Positions 7,885 to 16,400 of a DNA stretch of 28,422 bases are shown piece after piece (within the stretch, counting starts at the first letter, position 1; each line of letters starts with the position of its first letter). The position numbers were made by a program, and so were the translations under genes. Origin of the DNA: JBBSOK01 sp038259825 (GTDB lineage Bacteria; Bacteroidota; Bacteroidia; Flavobacteriales; Flavobacteriaceae); contig JBBSOK010000028.1 in assembly GCA_038259825.1 (NCBI GenBank), positions 1-28,422 of the forward strand, in the 5' to 3' direction. Below the pieces are notes generated by a model that was not told where the DNA came from, did not search any database, and was given only the letters and a program-made list of their open reading frames with translations.

Positions 7885-8532
7885 ATGAAAGAAAAAATAA
7901 AAATAGATATAGTTTCCGACGTTGTTTGCCCTTGGTGTACAATTGGTTATAAACGTTTGGAAAAAGCTATTTCAGAATTAGGTATTGAAGATCGCGTTGA
8001 AATTGAATGGCAACCGTTTGAGCTAAATCCAAATATGCCTATAGATGGGCAAAATGTACACGAACATATTGCTGAAAAATATGGCTCTAGCTTAGAACAA
8101 CAAAAAGAATCACAAAAAAGAATGGTTGAAGCTGGCGCTGAACTGGGTTTTACGTTTGACTATTTTGATGAAATGAGAATGGCGAATACATTTAACGCTC
8201 ATATTTTATTAGACTATGCAAAACAATTCGGAAAACAGACTGAGTTAAAAATGACATTGACAAAAGCCTTTTTTAGTGAAAGAAAAGACGTTTCTAAAAA
8301 AGATGTTTTAAAACAAGCTTTGTTGGATGTAGGCTTAAATGCAGAAGAAGGATTGGCAAGATTAGAAGATGATGATGCCGGTTCGGCTGTAAGAAGCAAA
8401 CAAGATTATTGGAAAAATTTAGGTGTAAATTCTGTTCCAACGATAGTTTTTGACAGAAAAAGTGGAATTACAGGCGCGCAACCTGTAGATGTTTTTAAAA
8501 AAATACTTACCGAAGTTCTTGAACAAGAATAA
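7885..8532 (+). CDS. DsbA family oxidoreductase (FrnE-like)
   Basis: A 215-residue thioredoxin-fold protein of the DsbA/FrnE group. The active-site motif VVCPWC sits right after the first beta strand (KIDIVSDVV), with Cys15-Pro-Trp-Cys18. The C-terminal cis-proline loop is SVPTIVFD, preceded by a long helical insertion (residues about 60-170) containing NTFNAHILLDYAKQFGK, typical of FrnE-like proteins and of 2-hydroxychromene-2-carboxylate isomerases. There is no signal peptide, so it acts in the cytoplasm. FrnE in other bacteria is linked to oxidative stress tolerance as a disulfide isomerase. As the last gene of the TetR-controlled operon it fits a thiol-redox role. A strong terminator follows. 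Confidence 0.92.
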   Translation: MKEKIKIDIVSDVVCPWCTIGYKRLEKAISELGIEDRVEIEWQPFELNPNMPIDGQNVHEHIAEKYGSSLEQQKESQKRMVEAGAELGFTFDYFDEMRMANTFNAHILLDYAKQFGKQTELKMTLTKAFFSERKDVSKKDVLKQALLDVGLNAEEGLARLEDDDAGSAVRSKQDYWKNLGVNSVPTIVFDRKSGITGAQPVDVFKKILTEVLEQE

Positions 8533-8583
8533 AACTAAAAACTTAGGCGTTTCTAATTAATAATATTTAAAAATCATAAAATT

Positions 8584-8614
8584 AAAAGCCCCGCAAAAAA
8601 ATTGCGGGGCTTTT
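8584..8614. terminator. bidirectional hairpin terminator between the DsbA-like gene and sucC
   Basis: A 13-bp stem, AAAAGCCCCGCAA paired with TTGCGGGGCTTTT, closes a 5-base A loop. The A and T runs at either side make it work for both convergent genes; sucC ends 22 bases to the right. Confidence 0.93.
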
Positions 8615-8635
8615 CTATTATATTTTAATCTGAGT

Positions 8636-9826
8636 TTATGCTAATACAGCTTGAACTTTATCTGCAGCTTCTTGAAACTCGATTGCGCTTTGAACGTCTA
8701 ATCCGCTATCATCAATTAATTTCTTAGCAATGTCTGCATTTGTACCTTGTAGTCTTACAATAATTGGAACATTTACAGTTCCCATATTTTTATAAGCGTC
8801 TACAATACCTTGTGCTACTCTATCACAACGAACAATTCCACCAAAAATATTTACTAAAATTGCTTTTACAGCAGGATCCTTTAAAATTAATTTAAAGGCT
8901 GCTTCTACTCTTTCAGCATCTGCTGTTCCTCCAACATCTAAGAAGTTTGCTGGCTCACCGCCAGCTTGTTTAATTAAATCCATTGTTGCCATTGCAAGAC
9001 CTGCACCGTTAACCATACAGCCAACGTTACCATCTAAATCTACATAGTTTAAGCCTTTTTCTTTAGCTTCAACCTCAACTTGATTTTCTTCACGCTTATC
9101 ACGCATATCCGCGTAATCTTTATGGCGATATAATGCATTATCGTCTATAGATACTTTTGCATCTACCGCAATAATTCTATCATCACTTGTTTTAAGAACT
9201 GGATTTATTTCGAATAAAGAAGAATCAGACTCGCTGTATGCTCTGTAAAGCGCCGTTACGAATTTGGTCATTTCTTTAAATGCTTTTCCTGAAAGACCAA
9301 GATTGAAAGCAATTTTTCTTGCTTGGAATGCTTGTAAACCAACTGATGGATCTACTTCTTCGTGAAAGATAAGATGTGGGGTTTCTTCAGCAACTGTTTC
9401 AATATCCATTCCACCTTCGGTAGAATACATAATCATATTTCTGCCAGTTCCTCTATTTAAAAGAACACTCATATAGTATTCTTCAGGCTCACTATCACCA
9501 GGATAATAAACGTCTTCAGCAACTAAAACTTGATGTACTTTTTTTCCTTCTGCAGAAGTTTGAGGTGTTATAAGATTCATTCCTATAATATCTCCCGCAA
9601 TTTTTTTAACCTCGTCCAAACTCTTGGCAAGTTTTACACCACCACCTTTACCACGACCACCAGCGTGAACTTGCGCTTTTATAACGTGCCAGCTTGTTCC
9701 AGTATCTTCAGTTAATTTTTTTGCAGCAGCAACCGCTTCCTCAGGTGTTGTGGCAACAATTCCGCGTTGTATTTCTACGCCAAAACTGTTTAAAATTTCT
9801 TTGCCTTGATATTCGTGTAGATTCAT
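8636..9826 (-). CDS. sucC: succinate-CoA ligase, beta subunit
   Basis: The 396-residue beta subunit of succinyl-CoA synthetase, which makes ATP or GTP from succinyl-CoA in the TCA cycle together with the alpha subunit SucD (not in this window). The ATP-grasp domain starts with MNLHEYQGKEILNSFGV and has the nucleotide loop KAQVHAGGRGKGGGVK at about 50-65. GGMDIETVAEETP and the metal site LFEINPV follow. The C-terminal CoA-ligase domain contains YVDLDGNVGCMVNGAGLA, the glycine-rich FLDVGGTA, and VNIFGGIVRCD, the power-helix region near the phosphohistidine site. Length is as expected. It is monocistronic here, with its own -7 box 45-60 bases upstream and a terminator after it. Confidence 0.98.
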   Translation of the reverse strand: MNLHEYQGKEILNSFGVEIQRGIVATTPEEAVAAAKKLTEDTGTSWHVIKAQVHAGGRGKGGGVKLAKSLDEVKKIAGDIIGMNLITPQTSAEGKKVHQVLVAEDVYYPGDSEPEEYYMSVLLNRGTGRNMIMYSTEGGMDIETVAEETPHLIFHEEVDPSVGLQAFQARKIAFNLGLSGKAFKEMTKFVTALYRAYSESDSSLFEINPVLKTSDDRIIAVDAKVSIDDNALYRHKDYADMRDKREENQVEVEAKEKGLNYVDLDGNVGCMVNGAGLAMATMDLIKQAGGEPANFLDVGGTADAERVEAAFKLILKDPAVKAILVNIFGGIVRCDRVAQGIVDAYKNMGTVNVPIIVRLQGTNADIAKKLIDDSGLDVQSAIEFQEAADKVQAVLA

Positions 9827-9877
9827 AAAATTTCGATTTGTATTTTCTATTAAATTGAATAGATATTAAAAGGTTTG

Positions 9878-9885
9878 CAAAAGTA
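9878..9885 (-). promoter_or_regulatory. Bacteroidota -7 promoter box before sucC
   Basis: On the minus strand TACTTTTG matches TAnnTTTG and is followed by C. A T-rich stretch around 20 bases upstream could serve as -33. Transcription would begin near 9871, giving a leader of about 45 bases that is AT-rich with no clear fold. The rest of the 218-base gap up to 10044 is A/T-rich sequence in which I see nothing else. Confidence 0.6.
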
Positions 9886-10044
9886 AGAAATGTGTGGCGA
9901 CTTTGGAAACTTTTGAAATTGAAATCGAAAATGAATCAGAAATTGAATTCAATAATTTCAAAATATATTTCTTTTTGTTTAGTTCCGAAGAATCTTAAAA
10001 TTTCTATTTTATGTAATTTTCAACTTTAAAAAGTTTTTTGATTG

Positions 10045-10668
10045 TCAGTTTTTTGTTTCTTCAGAATTCCTATAAATACTAGGCAGCTGAAGTTTAAAAG
10101 TTACCGCAAGTATGCGTATTGTAATAATTATACTTCCTGAAATTACCACAACCCATTCTTCGGCTATTGTAGTTTTCATCAATAAAAAATAAAAAACTGC
10201 ACCAACAATGCAAGCGGTAGCATAAATTTCTTTTCTGAATATTACCGGAATTTCATTACACAATATATCACGGATTACACCACCAAAACACGCTGTCATT
10301 GTCCCCAGCGCCACACAAATTAATGCGGGAAATTCTGCCGAAAGTCCTTTTTGAACGCCAACTATTGTATAAAGTGCAATACCAATTGTATCAAACAAAA
10401 ACAGTGATTTACGAATGTAGCCCAATCTTTTTCTGAATATGACCGCAAGAATAGCCGAAATGATAATTACGTAAACGAATGTCAAATTTCGCATCCAAGC
10501 AACTGGGAAACCTATTAAAACATCCCGCAAAGTACCTCCTCCAACAGCCGTTACAAAGGCTATAATTAAAATGCCGAACGGATCCATTTTTTTTCTAAGC
10601 GCAGTTAAAACACCTGAAATTGAAAAAGCAATTGTTCCTAAAATATCAATTATTAATAATATGCTCAC
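10045..10668 (-). CDS. trimeric intracellular cation (TRIC)/UPF0126 family membrane protein
   Basis: A 207-residue membrane protein of the UPF0126/YicG family, prokaryotic relatives of the TRIC cation channels. It is built of two repeated halves of three helices each. Each half carries the glycine-rich signature in its second helix: AVGGGTLRDVLIG (about residues 41-53) and ACFGGVIRDIL (about 126-136). The first helix GTIAFSISGVLTALRKK is also conserved. In TRIC proteins these kinked glycine helices line the pore; potassium or other monovalent cation conduction is inferred from the family. Its start overlaps the stop of the upstream RDD gene by 4 bases (ATGA), so the two are translationally coupled. 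Confidence 0.92.
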   Translation of the reverse strand: MSILLIIDILGTIAFSISGVLTALRKKMDPFGILIIAFVTAVGGGTLRDVLIGFPVAWMRNLTFVYVIIISAILAVIFRKRLGYIRKSLFLFDTIGIALYTIVGVQKGLSAEFPALICVALGTMTACFGGVIRDILCNEIPVIFRKEIYATACIVGAVFYFLLMKTTIAEEWVVVISGSIIITIRILAVTFKLQLPSIYRNSEETKN

Positions 10669-11378
10669 ATTTGTTGGGTATAGTAGTTATAGTCTTTTAT
10701 TACTTTATCTAAAAACGTTATCGGCGTTCCATCGTATTTTACCTCCATTACTTTGCTAACTTTATTACTGAGTCGTAAAATTAGGTTGTGGTTGCCATTA
10801 TAGCGGGCTTCGAAAAAAACATTTTTGATAGTTTGCATTTCAGAATCTGAAAAAACGGTTACTTGCGGAAACTCCGGAATATAGTTGTCTGGAATATCTA
10901 CCAATACAGTTTGCGAAAAATTTACGGTCTGTTTTTCGGTAATTACGGTAGTTGTTGCGGCCAAATCCCCTAGGCGCTGTCCTTTTCCGTTCAACAAAAT
11001 AGTAACCAACGCTAAACCTCCGACTGTGCTGCTTATTTCAATAATCCGCATAACCCAACGCAATAAATAATTGCTAAAAGCAGGTTTTGAGCCGTCCATT
11101 TTAACCACCCTTATTTTCATAGCTGCTTTTCCTGGCGTTCTGCCATTCCAAAACATTTCCCATAAAAGATGATATAAAAAAATAGGCAATCCTATTGTCA
11201 AGGAGATAATCCACGTATTATCGGGCAAATCGATCGCATTAAAAATGATACTTATACAGATTATATAAATTACAATAATCACCAAGTCTATCAACCAAGC
11301 TAAAATACGTTCGCCAACGCCAGCCGCATTCTGAACAATGTTTACATTTTGAGCTGTTTCTATTTGAAAATTATCCAT
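10665..11378 (-). CDS. RDD family membrane protein
   Basis: A 237-residue protein with an RDD domain at about residues 18-147. It begins VGERILAWLIDLVII, with the Arg and first Asp that name the family. Helices follow at about 28-48, 54-76 and 115-130, with the signature WNGRTPGKAAMKIRVV between them and GQRLGDLAATTTVI at the end. A soluble tail of about 90 residues follows. The ATG at 11378 is chosen: an upstream TTG-type extension would run into the divergent SpoIIM-like gene and adds nothing conserved. It lies head-to-head with the SpoIIM gene, only 36 bases apart, part of the MoxR/DUF58 neighbourhood in many Bacteroidota. RDD proteins have been linked to ion exchange and membrane complexes, but here the role is unknown. 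Confidence 0.9.
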   Translation of the reverse strand: MDNFQIETAQNVNIVQNAAGVGERILAWLIDLVIIVIYIICISIIFNAIDLPDNTWIISLTIGLPIFLYHLLWEMFWNGRTPGKAAMKIRVVKMDGSKPAFSNYLLRWVMRIIEISSTVGGLALVTILLNGKGQRLGDLAATTTVITEKQTVNFSQTVLVDIPDNYIPEFPQVTVFSDSEMQTIKNVFFEARYNGNHNLILRLSNKVSKVMEVKYDGTPITFLDKVIKDYNYYTQQM

Positions 11379-11414
11379 TAAATATGTTTCTTTGAGCAAA
11401 AGAAATTGCTTTCT

Positions 11415-12383
11415 ATGCGCGAGGCCGCTTTTGCGAAACAAAATAAGGATAAATGGTTAAAATTTGAAAGCGTTCTGCGTAATAATGTTCAAATTAATCC
11501 GGATGAGCTGAGTGCGCTATATGTTGAAGTTACAGACCACCTTAGTTATGCGCAAACTTTTTATCCTAATAGCAACACGTTAAGGTATTTAAATGGACTT
11601 TCTGTTTTAGCACATCAAAAAATTTATAAAACAAAACGCGAATCCCGAACGCGATTTATAACATTTTACACCAAGGAATTTCCATTATTCTTTTCAAAAC
11701 ACCACAAACAATTGGCCATTGCCTTTGGGGTGTTTCTGTTGTTTTCAATAATTGGAGCATTTTCTGCAGCAACCGATGGAGATTTTGTAAGATTAGTGAT
11801 GGGCGACGGTTACGTAAATATGACGTTGAATAATATTGAAAGCGGCGATCCGATGGCTGTTTATAAAGAAATGAATCAAGTAGATATGTTTCTGGGCATA
11901 ACCATAAATAATATTACCGTTGCGGTTTACGCTTTTATTTATGGCATTTTTCTAAGCCTTGGAACAGTATTTATAATGATGCAAAATGGAATTATGCTTG
12001 GTTCTTTTCAATACTTTTTTTATGATAAAGGATTATTGTGGGAATCTGCCCGAACCATTTGGATACACGGAACTATTGAAATTTCAGTAATTATTATTGC
12101 AGGTTGTGCAGGTTTGGTTTTGGGCAATAGCATACTTTTTCCTGGAACATATTCAAGATTACAGTCTTTTATAAAAGGAGCCAAAGATGGACTTAAAATT
12201 ATGCTGAGCACGGTTCCGTTTTTTATAATTGCAGGATTTTTGGAAGGTTTTGTTACAAGACATACCGAAATGCCGGATTGGTTGGCAATATTTATTATTG
12301 GCAGCTCGCTATTTTTAATCGTTTATTATTATGTTATTTACCCATTACGGTTAAGGGCAAAAATGAAAGAACAAGAAATGTGA
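11415..12383 (+). CDS. stage II sporulation protein M (SpoIIM) family membrane protein
   Basis: A 322-residue protein of the SpoIIM/DUF95 family. In spore formers SpoIIM acts with SpoIID and SpoIIP in septal wall hydrolysis; this organism is not a spore former, so the role is different. A soluble helical N-terminus (residues 1-95, starting MREAAFAKQNKDKWLKFE) precedes five or so helices at about 98-118, 165-190, 195-205, 222-245 and 290-310. The hallmark is IWIHGTIEISVIIIAGCAGL at 215-234, matching the family's HGxxE...IAG motif. ATG at 11415 is preferred over the TTG three codons earlier. It starts 36 bases from the divergent RDD gene, so the two share a promoter region. First gene of the MoxR-type series. 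Confidence 0.9.
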   Translation: MREAAFAKQNKDKWLKFESVLRNNVQINPDELSALYVEVTDHLSYAQTFYPNSNTLRYLNGLSVLAHQKIYKTKRESRTRFITFYTKEFPLFFSKHHKQLAIAFGVFLLFSIIGAFSAATDGDFVRLVMGDGYVNMTLNNIESGDPMAVYKEMNQVDMFLGITINNITVAVYAFIYGIFLSLGTVFIMMQNGIMLGSFQYFFYDKGLLWESARTIWIHGTIEISVIIIAGCAGLVLGNSILFPGTYSRLQSFIKGAKDGLKIMLSTVPFFIIAGFLEGFVTRHTEMPDWLAIFIIGSSLFLIVYYYVIYPLRLRAKMKEQEM

Positions 12384-12479
12384 CTTCTTCTTATGTCAAC
12401 AGTCGAATATTCGGTTAAAAAGAAAATGTCAATAAAACAAACAATTTAAATTTTATAAATATTTATTGAAATTATAAAA

Positions 12480-13370
12480 ATGCAAAACGTAAATCCTGAA
12501 ATAATTCAATTTAAAAAGCAACGCGAACTTGGCGAAATTCTTAGTGATACTTTCAAATTCATTAGGCTCGAGTGGAAATTACTTTTTACAATGATCCTAA
12601 AAATAGCCGGACCAGCATTGTTAATTATGTTGGTTGCCTATATTTTTTACGGAAACAATATTATGGGCGGTTTTGGAATGTTGGAATTTTTTGGTGCAGG
12701 AAGCTTTTTTACCCCAGAAATAATAATATCTATTTTGGTGCTTGCTATTTCAGGCGTTGTTTATTACTCATTACTTTACGGAACCGTTTTAGCATATATC
12801 CGTTCCTACATTAAAAACAATGGTGTGGTTGACCAAATTGAAGTTAAAAATCTGGTTTTTCAGAAGTTTTGGTCACTGATGGGATTAACCTTTCTGGTTG
12901 GAATAATTACATTCGTGGGATTTTTATTTTGTTTAATACCTGGAATTTATTTGGGCGTTGTGCTAGGTGCTTCCTTTGCTATTTTAATATTTGAAGATCG
13001 AGATGCAATGGATACCGTAAGTTATAGTTTCAGCTTAATTAAAAATGAATGGTTTGCAACCTTCGCCACCATTTTTGTGGTGGGCTTATTATATTACTTT
13101 ATAATGATCATTTTCCAGGTGCCGCAATACATTTATTTCTTTATTAAAACATTCACCGGAGCTGAGGAAATTTCGGCAGATCCTTCTCAAATGTTTGATG
13201 GGATTTATGTTACCTTAACCGCTATTTCAATGGTTTTTCAGTATTTGTTATACAGTATAATCGTTATAGCTTCGGCCTTTGTATATTATAATTTAAATGA
13301 AAAGAAAAACTTCACCGGCACTTTGGAGCAGATTGATTCTTTAGGAAACAGCGATTTTCCAGATGCGTAA
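12480..13370 (+). CDS. multi-pass membrane protein of the MoxR/DUF58 locus
   Basis: A 296-residue inner-membrane protein. I do not recognise a named domain with certainty; the pattern resembles the membrane domain found in some glycerophosphodiesterase-like and DUF-type proteins. The soluble N-terminus (VNPEIIQFKKQRELGEILSDTFKFI) leads to about six hydrophobic segments at 34-57, 79-110, 132-152, 155-171, 193-215 and 240-265. A loop FEDRDAMDTVSYSFSLIKNEW at 171-191 is the kind of helical motif repeated in this type of protein. It lies 97 bases after the SpoIIM gene and overlaps the DUF4129 gene by 8 bases, so it belongs to the same operon. Probably a scaffold or partner of the other membrane proteins (inference). 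Confidence 0.7.
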   Translation: MQNVNPEIIQFKKQRELGEILSDTFKFIRLEWKLLFTMILKIAGPALLIMLVAYIFYGNNIMGGFGMLEFFGAGSFFTPEIIISILVLAISGVVYYSLLYGTVLAYIRSYIKNNGVVDQIEVKNLVFQKFWSLMGLTFLVGIITFVGFLFCLIPGIYLGVVLGASFAILIFEDRDAMDTVSYSFSLIKNEWFATFATIFVVGLLYYFIMIIFQVPQYIYFFIKTFTGAEEISADPSQMFDGIYVTLTAISMVFQYLLYSIIVIASAFVYYNLNEKKNFTGTLEQIDSLGNSDFPDA

Positions 13371-14181
13371 ATATTTCATTCTTGGTATTTCAACATTTTT
13401 AGTAATACTTTCTACCGTTGCGCAGGAAGGTATTATAAAAACGGATTCAATAAATTCTGTTGAAATATTTGAAAATGAAAAAATTACAGATACTTCAACT
13501 TCAAATTTAACAATACGATATGATGAAAATGGAAGTTTAAATGTTCCCAATTTCGATAAAAATATTGTTGAAAAATATAAAGATGATAACGCTTTTGATT
13601 ATTCTGAAAACCTTGAAGAAGCCAATTGGTGGACACAGTTTAAAAGGTGGTTAGGTAATATTTGGAATTCTTTTTGGGACTGGATCTTGGGCGATTATAA
13701 AGCCAATGGTTTTTTTGCATTCTTAATTGAGGCAATCCCCTACCTCATTATCGCTGGGATTATTGCTTTTATAATTTGGCTGTTTTTTAAATTAAATCCG
13801 GGCGCTAGATTATTAAAATCCAAAGAAAAACCAAGCGTTTTCTTTACCGAAGAAGAGGAAATAATTAAATCTAAAAACATTAAAAAATTAATAGATAAAG
13901 CTTTAAAAGCGAAAAATTATCGCTTAGCTGTAAGATATTACTATCTATTAATACTTCGAAACTTGAAAGAAGCGGAATTAATTGAATACGAATTCGACAA
14001 AACAAACACAGATTATTTTTCTGAAATAAAAAGCGAACCAATCAACAAAAATTTTCAAAAAGCAACAAACCTTTACGATTATATTTGGTACGGAAACTTT
14101 GATGTTACCGAAAGCGATTATTTAAAAGCGCAGAATACCTTCAGCAATCTAGAAAACTTAATACCAAAAGCCAATGTCTAG
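13363..14181 (+). CDS. DUF4129 domain-containing protein
   Basis: A 272-residue protein with an N-terminal signal peptide (MRKYFILGIS, cleaved near residue 20, VAQ-E), an exported segment, one helix at about 121-143 (LIEAIPYLIIAGIIAFIIWL) and a cytoplasmic C-terminal DUF4129 domain (about 165-265). Its core is KALKAKNYRLAVRYYYLLIL, then DKTNTDYFSEI and YDYIWYGNFDVTESDY; the family is a helical domain often fused to or beside transglutaminases and DUF58 proteins. A tryptophan-rich amphipathic stretch at 89-110 (WWTQFKRWLGNIW, FWDW) lies just before the membrane helix. Start overlaps the previous stop by 8 bases, and its stop overlaps the DUF4350 gene by 8, indicating translational coupling. 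Molecular function unknown. Confidence 0.82.
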   Translation: MRKYFILGISTFLVILSTVAQEGIIKTDSINSVEIFENEKITDTSTSNLTIRYDENGSLNVPNFDKNIVEKYKDDNAFDYSENLEEANWWTQFKRWLGNIWNSFWDWILGDYKANGFFAFLIEAIPYLIIAGIIAFIIWLFFKLNPGARLLKSKEKPSVFFTEEEEIIKSKNIKKLIDKALKAKNYRLAVRYYYLLILRNLKEAELIEYEFDKTNTDYFSEIKSEPINKNFQKATNLYDYIWYGNFDVTESDYLKAQNTFSNLENLIPKANV

Positions 14182-15415
14182 ATCGCAAAAAATTATGTTT
14201 TTTAGCTTACTGCTAGTTTTGGCGGGAATGGTATATATGGAAGCTACTAAAAAACAACCTGTAAATTGGTTTCCCAGCTATCACAAGAATGATAAAATTC
14301 CCCTCGGCACGTATATTCTTCATGATTTAATGACAGATGCTTTCGCTGAAAATTTAATTGAAATAAACCAACCGCCTTTTGAAGTTTTAAAAGATTCAAC
14401 TTTAAGCGGAACATACTTTTTTGTTAATGAAGATGCAGCTTTTGACGAAGATGAATTTGAAAAATTATATAAATGGGCGGAAAAAGGCAACACCATTTTT
14501 ATCTCAGCTTCCTATATAACTGATAATATTTTAGACACCCTTAACCTTAGTCAAAAAACAGCTTACAGTTTGAATAATTTGGGCACGAAACCTTTGCTTA
14601 ATTTAGTAAACGAAAATGCAAAATCCGAGAAACCATATTTAATCGATAGGGATTTTAGCATAAATCATTTAAGTGAACTAGATACCTTAAATCAAACGGT
14701 TTTAGGCGTTACTCAAGTGTATGAAAAGGTTTTAAAAATTACAAAACCAGAAGTTAATTTTATAAAAGCTCCCGTTGGCAACGGCGCAATATTCATACAC
14801 ACACAACCGCAAGTGTTTACCAATTATTTTTTATTGGATAAAGAAAATGCAAACTATACTCAAAATGTGCTTTCCTACATTAACGACGGTAAAAATGTGT
14901 ATTGGGATAATTATTATAAAAAAGGTAAACCTATAAATTTATCACTCCTCAAAATATTGTTGGGTAGCAAATACTTAAAATGGGCATACTACTTTGTGTT
15001 AATTGGCGCATTACTTTTTATATTTTTTGAAGGAAAACGTAAACAGAGAAGCATACCAATTGTTGATCCTTTAACGAACAAAACGTACGACTACACCCGC
15101 ACAATTTCTGGGATGTATATTGACAAAAAACAAAATCATCAAATAGCGCAAAAACAAATTAGCCTATTTTTTGAATATATTCGTGTGCGGCTCAGAATTC
15201 CAACGGATATGATTGTACAGCAAGGTTTCAACACACGCTTTGTAACTTCCGTAGCGGCTAGAAGTGGAAATACTGTTGAAGAAACAAAAGATATTTTAAC
15301 CATTATTGAAAAAATTCAAAATCAACGAAATACGTCGGTTGACGAGTTGCAATTACTATATAATAAGATAAACGCTTTTAAAAATAATACAGATGGAAAA
15401 TCCAGAAATAGGTAA
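14174..15415 (+). CDS. DUF4350 domain-containing protein
   Basis: A 413-residue membrane protein. A helix at about 5-23 anchors an exported domain with the DUF4350 fold. Its recognisable parts are FFVNEDAAFDEDEFEKLYKW and the strand NTIFISASYI (about 106-115), a pattern reminiscent of the GATase-like domain of GldG/ABC-associated proteins. The strand GNGAIFIHTQPQVFTNY at 202-218 is also typical. A second helix (about 269-286) is followed by a basic stop-transfer sequence (EGKRKQRS) and a cytoplasmic domain of about 120 residues. The C-terminus may contact the MoxR ATPase, whose gene starts 23 bases before this one ends. The family often accompanies DUF58, MoxR and DUF4129. Function not known to me. 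Confidence 0.82.
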   Translation: MSRSQKIMFFSLLLVLAGMVYMEATKKQPVNWFPSYHKNDKIPLGTYILHDLMTDAFAENLIEINQPPFEVLKDSTLSGTYFFVNEDAAFDEDEFEKLYKWAEKGNTIFISASYITDNILDTLNLSQKTAYSLNNLGTKPLLNLVNENAKSEKPYLIDRDFSINHLSELDTLNQTVLGVTQVYEKVLKITKPEVNFIKAPVGNGAIFIHTQPQVFTNYFLLDKENANYTQNVLSYINDGKNVYWDNYYKKGKPINLSLLKILLGSKYLKWAYYFVLIGALLFIFFEGKRKQRSIPIVDPLTNKTYDYTRTISGMYIDKKQNHQIAQKQISLFFEYIRVRLRIPTDMIVQQGFNTRFVTSVAARSGNTVEETKDILTIIEKIQNQRNTSVDELQLLYNKINAFKNNTDGKSRNR

Positions 15416-16391
15416 TGACGAGCTACATTTTAATAATCGAATTCCATTGGAAGATTTAAAAAATGCCGTTGGTGAAATTAAAAGGCAACTCGCAAAAATT
15501 ATTGTTGGCCAAGAGGAATTTATTGAGCAATTAATTGTTTGTCTATTGGCAAACGGCCACGTTTTAATTGAAGGTGTTCCAGGAATTGCAAAAACAATTA
15601 CCGCAAAACTATTCGCAAAAACGTTGAAAACAGATTTCAGCCGAATACAATTTACACCAGATTTAATGCCGAGTGATGTTTTGGGAACAAGTATTTTGAA
15701 TATGAAATCTTCAGAATTTGAATTTAAAAAAGGGCCCATTTTTAGCAACGTAGTTCTAATTGATGAAATAAACCGTGCTCCAGCCAAAACGCAAGCCGCA
15801 CTTTTTGAAGTAATGGAAGAAAGACAAATTACAATGGATGGAGAGCGCTATACAATGGAATATCCTTTTATGGTACTTGCAACCCAAAACCCAATTGAGC
15901 AAGAAGGAACATACGCACTGCCCGAAGCACAATTGGACCGTTTTCTGTTTAAAGTAAAAGTTGGTTATCCAAAATTGGAAGATGAAGTAAACATTTTAAA
16001 ACTACATCACGCCAGAAAACAAGCCAATCCAGAATCGGCTATTGAAGGCGTATTATCTCCAGAGGATTTAAAAAAATACCGTGAGCAAGTACAGGAAATT
16101 ATAATTGAAGAAAAGATTTTCTCATACATCGCTCAAATTGTTGACAAAACTAGAAATCATCCACATTTATATTTGGGAGGTTCGCCGAGAGCTTCATTGG
16201 CAATTATGAATGCTGCAAAAGCATATGCCGCTATAAATGGTCGCGATTTTGTTACTCCGGACGATATTAAAAAATCTCTTTCACCCGTTTTAAGACACAG
16301 AATAATTCTATCTCCAGAAAGGGAAATGGAAGGAATGACACCAGAAACCGTGATAGATATGATTGCGCAATCTGTTGAAATTCCACGTTAA
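15393..16391 (+). CDS. MoxR family AAA+ ATPase
   Basis: A 332-residue AAA+ ATPase of the MoxR group, which act as chaperone-like ATPases that assemble or activate partner complexes with VWA-type proteins. Motifs visible: Walker A IEGVPGIAKT (59-68), the MoxR variant GxPGxAKT; Walker B VVLIDEINRAP (120-130); sensor I motif LATQNPIEQEGTY (162-174); arginine-finger stretch LPEAQLDRFLF (176-186); and sensor II GGSPRASLAI in the C-terminal lid. An N-terminal extension of about 30 residues is normal. ATG at 15393 lies in the end of the DUF4350 gene (23-base overlap), a coupled arrangement. Its expected partner is the DUF58 protein coded after a 179-base spacer. Confidence 0.95.
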   Translation: MENPEIGNDELHFNNRIPLEDLKNAVGEIKRQLAKIIVGQEEFIEQLIVCLLANGHVLIEGVPGIAKTITAKLFAKTLKTDFSRIQFTPDLMPSDVLGTSILNMKSSEFEFKKGPIFSNVVLIDEINRAPAKTQAALFEVMEERQITMDGERYTMEYPFMVLATQNPIEQEGTYALPEAQLDRFLFKVKVGYPKLEDEVNILKLHHARKQANPESAIEGVLSPEDLKKYREQVQEIIIEEKIFSYIAQIVDKTRNHPHLYLGGSPRASLAIMNAAKAYAAINGRDFVTPDDIKKSLSPVLRHRIILSPEREMEGMTPETVIDMIAQSVEIPR

Positions 16392-16400
16392 AAAAATGGG

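Noticed and set aside
9900..9990. Purine-rich, weakly repetitive stretch (GAAATTGAAATCGAAAATGAATC type) upstream of sucC
   Set aside because: Repeat units are too short and irregular in AT-rich DNA to call a repeat; no fold or ORF of note.
10020..10040. Short palindrome AACTTTTTAAAGTT after the TRIC-type gene as a terminator
   Set aside because: Only a 6-bp A/T stem without GC pairs; too weak to call.
11379..11441. Longer RDD start reaching into the divergent gene
   Set aside because: It would overlap the SpoIIM-like coding start, and the extra residues are not conserved in character; ATG at 11378 is preferred.
15356..15787. Minus-strand ORF of 143 residues across the MoxR gene start
   Set aside because: Entirely antisense to overlapping, strongly supported coding sequences (DUF4350 end and MoxR with Walker motifs).
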